Assembly: GCA_023434665.1 (NCBI GenBank)
Contig: JAEYSM010000076.1
Coordinates: 1-35,174, forward strand
Origin: Bacteroidota bacterium
GTDB lineage: Bacteria > Bacteroidota > Bacteroidia > Bacteroidales > Lentimicrobiaceae
Length of the DNA stretch: 35,174 bases
Reading direction: 5' to 3'
Shown here: positions 30,731 to 35,174 of the stretch, piece after piece
Numbering within the stretch: the first letter of the stretch is position 1
How the letters are laid out: the number at the start of each line of letters is the position of its first letter
Made by a program: the position numbers and the translations under genes
The notes under the pieces: generated by a model
Told to the model about the DNA's origin: nothing
Databases searched by the model: none
Seen by the model: only the letters and a program-made list of their open reading frames with translations

Positions 30731-31426
30731 TTACTTGTTTCTTCCTTTAACTGATGCAATTGCAAGAATCAATCCTAGTGCAATACTTAAAAACGCGGCA
30801 AAAAGAACCTGATATTCAGGGGGCAGAAGAAAAGTAATTGTGTGTGCTGGGAACCAGAAAAGTGGAATTGACTTTTTGAAGACAAAATTCCACTGTACAT
30901 CCCAATTTATATTCTTGAGTATTTCAGCAATTTTTATCCTTGAAAACAATCCACTCATTGTACCTCCTGTAAGAAGAATGTGCGTGTCAGTCACTTTATG
31001 AGTTGTCATCATAACCGGACCGAAGATTGTGTTCATAAGGAAACTAATGCAGAATGCAATTAATAGTTTTCCTGAAGTAAAATTACCTGCATATACTTCT
31101 TTGACATTTTCCATTCCTAAAAATGAAAGAAAGTCGATTGTTCCGGCTGTGAAAATTACAAATGCCAATTTGATAGAGAATCCAAGAAAAGCCCAAACAA
31201 AGGCTCTTGGAAATAATCCGAAGCCTGATTGAGTATATTTTCCTGATTTAATTCTGGAACCGAGTGCTTCTCCCATTGTGGCTAGTATTGCAAATTTAAT
31301 CATACTCATTATCATTGGATAATCGTGATTAAAAGAAACGTATGCCTGAAAGAAACTATCAATAAGAATAAATGGCAGAAAAATTGTAAGTGCAATAAGA
31401 ATAAAAATCAGATCTTTTCTGTTCAT
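30731..31426 (-). CDS. multi-pass inner membrane protein of unknown function
   Basis: 231 residues from ATG at 31426 (MNRKDLIFILIALTIFLPFI). A longer frame adds 8 residues, but the TAACTTTG -7 box at 31448-31455 would put the transcript start downstream of that codon. About six hydrophobic helices, with FGPVMMTTHKVTDTHI and FKKSIPLFWFPAHTITFLLP in conserved-looking loops. The WNFVFKKSIPLFWFPAH region recalls the Mpv17/PMP22 family, a weak resemblance. I do not assign a function. Confidence 0.7.
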   Translation of the reverse strand: MNRKDLIFILIALTIFLPFILIDSFFQAYVSFNHDYPMIMSMIKFAILATMGEALGSRIKSGKYTQSGFGLFPRAFVWAFLGFSIKLAFVIFTAGTIDFLSFLGMENVKEVYAGNFTSGKLLIAFCISFLMNTIFGPVMMTTHKVTDTHILLTGGTMSGLFSRIKIAEILKNINWDVQWNFVFKKSIPLFWFPAHTITFLLPPEYQVLFAAFLSIALGLILAIASVKGRNK

Positions 31427-31447
31427 TATTGGTTGTTTTAGGTTGTG

Positions 31448-31455
31448 CAAAGTTA
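31448..31455 (-). promoter_or_regulatory. -7 box of the membrane-protein gene
   Basis: TAACTTTG on the minus strand, 21 nt before the ATG at 31426; it decides the choice of start. The -33 element is poor. Confidence 0.45.
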
Positions 31456-31513
31456 TAATGTTATACTTACAATATTAACCTTATCCGAAGGTCAAAGATG
31501 TTATTAAAATCAC

Positions 31514-31521
31514 TATCTTTG
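31514..31521 (+). promoter_or_regulatory. -7 box of the thrS-infC-rpmI-rplT operon
   Basis: TATCTTTG ending 19 nt before the thrS ATG. The -33 TTG is not clear. I see no T-box or other leader, and the space is too short for one. Confidence 0.5.
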
Positions 31522-31540
31522 TCCCCTTTTAATAAATGCT

Positions 31541-33481
31541 ATGATTAACATTACATTACCCGATAATAGTGTAAGGCAGTATCCTGAGGGGATTTCTGCC
31601 ATGGAAATTGCAAAGAGTTTAAGCGAGGGACTGGCCAGGAATGTCCTTTCTGCTACTGTAAATGGTGAGATATGGGATGCAACCAGACCCATAAATCAGG
31701 ATTCGCATTTAAAGTTGAATACATGGGAATCGACCGAAGGTAAGCATACGATGTGGCACTCCTCCGCTCACCTCATGGCTGAAGCTGTTGAGCAATTATA
31801 TCCGGGTGTGAAATTTGGTATCGGGCCTGCCATTGAAAATGGTTTTTATTATGATATGGATTTCGGAGACCGTCAGATCAGCTCTGAAGATCTTAAGGAG
31901 ATTGAGGATCGCATGCTTGCACTTGCCAGGGAAAAACAATTCTTTTTAAGAAGAGAAGTCCCAAAAGAGCAAGCACTTAAGTATTTCTCTGAAAAAAATG
32001 ATGAATACAAGATTGAACTGATACAGGATTTAGAGGATGGTCAGATAACCTTTTATGAATCAGGAACATTCACTGATTTATGCAGAGGACCGCATTTGCC
32101 TGATACAAGCGTTATCAAAGCTGTAAAGCTTTTAAATATAGCTGGAGCTTATTGGAGAGGTGATGAAAAGCGTAAACAACTTACCCGAATTTATGGAATC
32201 ACATTCCCCAAACAAAAAGAATTAATTGAGTATCTTGAATTACTGGAAGAAGCTAAAAAGCGCGACCATAGAAAACTCGGGAAAGAGCTTGAGCTATTCA
32301 CTTTTTCGCAGAAAGTAGGGCAGGGGCTTCCTTTATGGTTACCCAAAGGAGCTCAGCTAAGAGAAAGACTTGAGCGTTTTTTAAAAAATGTTCAACAAAA
32401 AGCAGGGTATCTACCTGTAATTACTCCACATATTGGAAATGTGGAATTGTACAAAACTTCGGGACATTTTCAGAAATACGGAAAAGACAGTTTTCAGCCA
32501 ATCAACACTCCTGAAGAAGGAGAACAGTTTATGCTGAAACCTATGAACTGTCCTCATCATTGTGAAATATTTGCTTCCAAACCCAGATCATATAAAGACC
32601 TGCCAATCCGTTTTGCTGAATTCGGAACTGTTTATAGATATGAACAAAGTGGTGAGTTGCATGGTCTTACCAGGGTAAGAGGATTTACACAGGATGATGC
32701 ACATTTATTCTGTATGCCTGATCAGATTAAGAGTGAGTTTATCTCTGTAATCGATATAGTTCTTCATATATTCAAGACGCTTGATTTTAAAGATTATACA
32801 GCTCAAATATCCTTGAGAGATCCTCAAAACAGAGAGAAATATATTGGAAGCGATGAGAACTGGGAAAAGGCAGAAAAGGCAATCATTGAAGCTGTTGATG
32901 AAGCTGGTTTAAATGCTGTTATTGAATATGGAGAGGCAGCATTCTATGGACCAAAGCTTGATTTTATGGTAAAGGATGCTTTAGGAAGAAAGTGGCAGCT
33001 TGGAACCATCCAGGTTGATTATAATCTGCCTGAAAGGTTTGAACTTGAATACATTGGCAGTGATAATCAGAAACATCGTCCTGTAATGATTCACAGAGCA
33101 CCTTTTGGATCTATGGAACGTTTTGTTGCTGTTTTGATTGAACATACTGGTGGCAAATTTCCTTTATGGTTGACACCTGATCAAGTTATTATATTGCCAA
33201 TCAGCGAAAAATATCTCGATTATGCAAAAAAACTTTCAGATATCCTAAATAATTACGAAATTCGCAGCCAAATTGACGAAAGGAACGAGAAGACAGGGCG
33301 TAAGATTCGTGACGCTGAAGTGAAAAAAATCCCTTTTATGATTATTGTTGGCGAAAAAGAAGAAACGGAAGGAAGTGTATCTGTTCGTCGTCATGGAGAA
33401 GGTGATTTGGGTTCATTCACCATTGATGAATTTGTCAAGCTAATTAACAATGAAATTAAAGAAGCCATTAGTAATGGCTAA
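31541..33481 (+). CDS. thrS: threonine-tRNA ligase
   Basis: 646 residues, class II synthetase. N-terminal TGS domain (MINITLPDNSVRQYPEG), editing domain with HSSAHLMAEAVEQLYPG (HxxxH) and FTDLCRGPHLPDT, catalytic domain with KPMNCPHHCEIFASKPRSYK, IRFAEFGTVYRYEQSGELHG and LTRVRGFTQDDAHLFC (zinc ligands Cys/His), and anticodon-binding domain at the C-terminus (PDQVIILPISEKYLDYAKKL). Length matches the family. First gene of the translation operon; infC begins 27 nt later. Confidence 0.97.
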   Translation: MINITLPDNSVRQYPEGISAMEIAKSLSEGLARNVLSATVNGEIWDATRPINQDSHLKLNTWESTEGKHTMWHSSAHLMAEAVEQLYPGVKFGIGPAIENGFYYDMDFGDRQISSEDLKEIEDRMLALAREKQFFLRREVPKEQALKYFSEKNDEYKIELIQDLEDGQITFYESGTFTDLCRGPHLPDTSVIKAVKLLNIAGAYWRGDEKRKQLTRIYGITFPKQKELIEYLELLEEAKKRDHRKLGKELELFTFSQKVGQGLPLWLPKGAQLRERLERFLKNVQQKAGYLPVITPHIGNVELYKTSGHFQKYGKDSFQPINTPEEGEQFMLKPMNCPHHCEIFASKPRSYKDLPIRFAEFGTVYRYEQSGELHGLTRVRGFTQDDAHLFCMPDQIKSEFISVIDIVLHIFKTLDFKDYTAQISLRDPQNREKYIGSDENWEKAEKAIIEAVDEAGLNAVIEYGEAAFYGPKLDFMVKDALGRKWQLGTIQVDYNLPERFELEYIGSDNQKHRPVMIHRAPFGSMERFVAVLIEHTGGKFPLWLTPDQVIILPISEKYLDYAKKLSDILNNYEIRSQIDERNEKTGRKIRDAEVKKIPFMIIVGEKEETEGSVSVRRHGEGDLGSFTIDEFVKLINNEIKEAISNG

Positions 33482-33494
33482 TTATTAACTAATC

Positions 33495-33501
33495 AAGGAG
33501 G
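33495..33501 (+). promoter_or_regulatory. strong Shine-Dalgarno for infC non-AUG start
   Basis: AAGGAGG, 7 nt ahead of ATA 33509. Most genes here lack an SD, as usual in Bacteroidota, so this one stands out and fixes the infC start. Confidence 0.75.
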
Positions 33502-33508
33502 AATAAAC

Positions 33509-34066
33509 ATAGCAACGCCGTTTAGAAACCCAAGAGGTCCGAAACCTATGCAAAGAAGGCAAGAGGATCCCCACCTTATCAATGAAAGGATTAAAGCACC
33601 CGTAGTAAGGGTCGTAGGTGAAAATATTGAACAGGGCATATACAATATCAAAGATGCTCTGGCAATGGCTCAAAGATTAGAGCTCGACCTGGTCGAAATA
33701 TCACCGACTGCAAATCCACCGGTTTGTAAGATAACTGATTATAAGAAGTTTCTTTATGAACTGAAAAGGAAACAGAAAGAAATTAAAGCAAAGTCTACCA
33801 AAATTGTGGTAAAAGAAATCAGGCTCGGACCTAATACTGATGAGCACGATTTCAACTTCAAACTTAAACACGCTATTAAGTTCCTTGAAGAAGGTGCCAA
33901 GGTTAAAGTAGAAGTGCTTTTCAGGGGAAGAAGTATTGTCTATAAGGACCAAGGTGAAATAAAACTACTTCAGTTTGCCTCTCTGCTTGAAGATTATGGG
34001 AAAGTTGAAAAACTTCCTTTGCTCGAAGGTAAGAGAATGATCATGATAATCGCTCCTAAAAAATAG
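33509..34066 (+). CDS. infC: translation initiation factor IF-3, probable ATA start
   Basis: 185 residues if begun at ATA 33509-33511: (M)ATPFRNPRGPKPMQRRQEDP then HLINERIKAPVVRVVGENIE. The conserved IF-3 body follows: LDLVEISPTANPPVCKITDY, KKFLYELKRKQKEIKAKSTK, VVKEIRLGPNTDEHDFNFKL and VLFRGRSIVYKDQGE. An ATG at 33548 is available but would cut off the basic tail, and it has no ribosome-binding site. Just before the ATA, AAGGAGG (33495-33501) lies at the ideal 7-nt spacing, the best Shine-Dalgarno in the window. Non-AUG starts in infC are known (AUU in E. coli), where IF-3 represses its own initiation. Confidence 0.9.
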   Translation: MATPFRNPRGPKPMQRRQEDPHLINERIKAPVVRVVGENIEQGIYNIKDALAMAQRLELDLVEISPTANPPVCKITDYKKFLYELKRKQKEIKAKSTKIVVKEIRLGPNTDEHDFNFKLKHAIKFLEEGAKVKVEVLFRGRSIVYKDQGEIKLLQFASLLEDYGKVEKLPLLEGKRMIMIIAPKK

Positions 34067-34108
34067 AAGTTTTTAATCTCAATATAAACCCTAATTAACA
34101 ATTCAGTA

Positions 34109-34300
34109 ATGCCAAAAATGAAGTCTAAATCCGCTGCCAAAAAAAGGTTTGATGTAACCGGCACCGGTAAACTGAAAAGGAAGCATGCTTACAAGAGTCA
34201 CATCCTGACTAAAAAATCAACGAAACGCAAACGTAATTTAACTTACTCAGCCATAGTTGATAAAGCGGATGCAAAAGTTGTAAGGGATATGCTTCAGTAA
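34109..34300 (+). CDS. rpmI: 50S ribosomal protein L35
   Basis: 63 residues, highly basic: MPKMKSKSAAKKRFDVTGTG, KLKRKHAYKSHILTKKSTKR. A standard L35 sequence and length, third in the thrS-infC-rpmI-rplT order that is conserved across bacteria. Confidence 0.96.
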   Translation: MPKMKSKSAAKKRFDVTGTGKLKRKHAYKSHILTKKSTKRKRNLTYSAIVDKADAKVVRDMLQ

Positions 34301-34394
34301 ATTTGTGTTAATCAATAATTATTAACCCTTGCTTTCTGCTCCTAAGTGTTTCAAATGTGAATGCGAAACCGCGAAAGTGAAAAACAATTAAAAA

Positions 34395-34739
34395 ATGCCA
34401 AGATCAGTAAACGCAGTTGCCTCAAGGGCACGCAGAAAAAAGCTCCTAAAAGCTGTTAAAGGTCAATTTGGGAGAAGAAAAAATGTTTGGACGGTTGCCA
34501 AAAATGCATACGAAAAAGGCATGGTGTATGCATACCGTGACAGACGCCAGAAAAAACGTAATTTCCGTAGTTTATGGATTACTCGTATTAATGCAGGTGT
34601 TCGTGAATACGATATGAGCTACTCTGTATTTATGGGCAAACTCAAACAAAAGAATATCAATTTAGATCGTAAGGTTCTTGCAGATCTCGCAATGAATCAC
34701 CCAACTACATTTAAGGCTATTGTTGATGCTGTTAAGTAG
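34395..34739 (+). CDS. rplT: 50S ribosomal protein L20
   Basis: 114 residues: MPRSVNAVASRARRKKLLKA, AKGQFGRRKN-type segment VKGQFGRRKNVWTVAKNAYE, YRDRRQKKRNFRSLWITRIN. Binds 23S rRNA early in assembly; in other bacteria it also represses this operon. It is separated from rpmI by 94 nt and is the last gene before a strong terminator. Confidence 0.97.
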   Translation: MPRSVNAVASRARRKKLLKAVKGQFGRRKNVWTVAKNAYEKGMVYAYRDRRQKKRNFRSLWITRINAGVREYDMSYSVFMGKLKQKNINLDRKVLADLAMNHPTTFKAIVDAVK

Positions 34740-34760
34740 TTAAGTTGAGTAAAAACGTAA

Positions 34761-34795
34761 AAAGAGCTTGTTATCCCAACAAGCTCTTTTTTATT
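34761..34795 (+). terminator. intrinsic terminator of the thrS-rplT operon
   Basis: AAAGAGCTTGTT (34761-34772), loop ATCCC, AACAAGCTCTTT (34778-34789), then TTTATT. The A-rich start of the stem may also help end the opposing TonB-domain transcript. Confidence 0.92.
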
Positions 34796-34832
34796 AACAT
34801 CAGAGTTAATTCAGAATCGTTCCGATCTCTTT

Positions 34833-35174
34833 TTATTTAACTTTCTCAAAGGGGTTCGTCTTACCTTTTTGTGTTTCATCCTCAATCACCTTATTCTCCT
34901 CATTTTTTTTATTCTTTTCAAGGGAGAATTTAATTGGCATGTTAAATTGAACTGCGACAGGTTTGCCCTTTTGTTTACCAGGTTCCCACTTTGGCATACC
35001 TGAAACAGCATCTAAAGCTGCTTTGTCAATGAGTTCATTAACTCCTCTAAGTACTTTTACATCTGTCACAGATCCATCCTCTTCAATAATAAAAGTCATA
35101 TAAACAGTGCCTTCTATTCCTTTTGCACGGGCTTCTTGAGGATAAATTACATTACTCGATAAATATTTGGTTCT
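34833..35174 (-). CDS. TonB C-terminal domain protein (partial, 5' end outside window)
   Basis: 113 residues are visible, open to the window edge. The frame upstream of the first visible Met continues as YLSSNVIYPQEARAKGIEGT-VYMTFIIEEDGSVTDVKVLR, then ELIDKAALDAVSGMPKWEPG and VQFNMPIKFSL. This is the TonB_C fold (Y-P..A...GI.G.V...F.I..DG.V..V.VL.G). A charged tail EKNKKNEENKVIEDE follows. The N-terminal part is missing, so it could be TonB itself or one of the BlaR1-like or lipoprotein variants common in Bacteroidota. Confidence 0.85.
   Translation of the reverse strand, partial: RTKYLSSNVIYPQEARAKGIEGTVYMTFIIEEDGSVTDVKVLRGVNELIDKAALDAVSGMPKWEPGKQKGKPVAVQFNMPIKFSLEKNKKNEENKVIEDETQKGKTNPFEKVK

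Noticed and set aside
34301..34394. Possible small gene or L20 regulatory structure between rpmI and rplT
   Set aside because: No convincing frame or long stem was found by eye; left unannotated.

Overview
The window looks like a chromosomal segment of an AT-rich member of the Bacteroidota, probably Bacteroidales or a close relative. The reasons are: TTG-N19/20-TAnnTTTG (-33/-7) promoters in front of many genes; the Bacteroidota-type rpoZ/coaBC/DUF4835/recN block; a VorB-type 2-oxoacid:ferredoxin oxidoreductase operon; and a Bacteroidota-type curli (type VIII secretion) locus. The genus cannot be named from the sequence alone.

Layout. 1-379: 5' part of rplM (-). 735-808: tRNA-Arg(ACG). 831-3395: a Kv-like channel with a C-terminal zinc ribbon, an internally deleted remnant of a HerA/YjgR-type (DUF853) ATPase gene, and an alpha-oxoamine-synthase-like PLP enzyme. 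3543-10886: photolyase, bamD-rpoZ-coaBC-DUF4835, recN and fabI. 11142-14794: etfB-etfA-acyl-CoA dehydrogenase operon. 14884-15438: exported glutathione peroxidase. 15565-24451: curli locus, all on the minus strand. 24672-26330: MFS transporter and thioredoxin-like protein. 26383-29066: four-subunit 2-oxoacid:ferredoxin oxidoreductase. 29241-31426: aminotransferase and membrane protein. 31541-34739: thrS-infC-rpmI-rplT. 34833-35174: C-terminal part of a TonB-domain protein.

The accessory region is the curli locus. Transcription order is csgE, csgF, csgG, a CsgH-like gene and a lipoprotein gene, then csgA-like and csgB-like genes under their own promoter. Three of these genes are broken. csgE has an in-frame TAA, and the rest of the CsgE domain continues in the same frame. 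The csgA-like gene has an in-frame TAG between curlin repeats. The lipoprotein gene (carboxypeptidase-regulatory domain, FN3-like domain, TolB-type propeller) has a 1-nt frameshift after its lipobox and is also split in the middle of the FN3 domain by about 3.0 kb of foreign DNA.

That insert (about 18242-21236) carries four co-directional genes: a small winged-helix regulator, a radical SAM enzyme, a lipoprotein with a 46-residue Ala/Val/Gly-rich segment, and a DUF1648 membrane protein. It has no transposase or integrase. It ends in a long imperfect hairpin, carries inward-facing TTGTTGGCAAC..GGCG repeats, and joins the host gene at GTT so that removing it restores the reading frame. The arrangement resembles an integron gene cassette with an attC-like site, inserted into a gene. 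The radical SAM enzyme and lipoprotein look like an uncharacterised peptide- or protein-modification system. This insert is the best candidate in the window for something undescribed.
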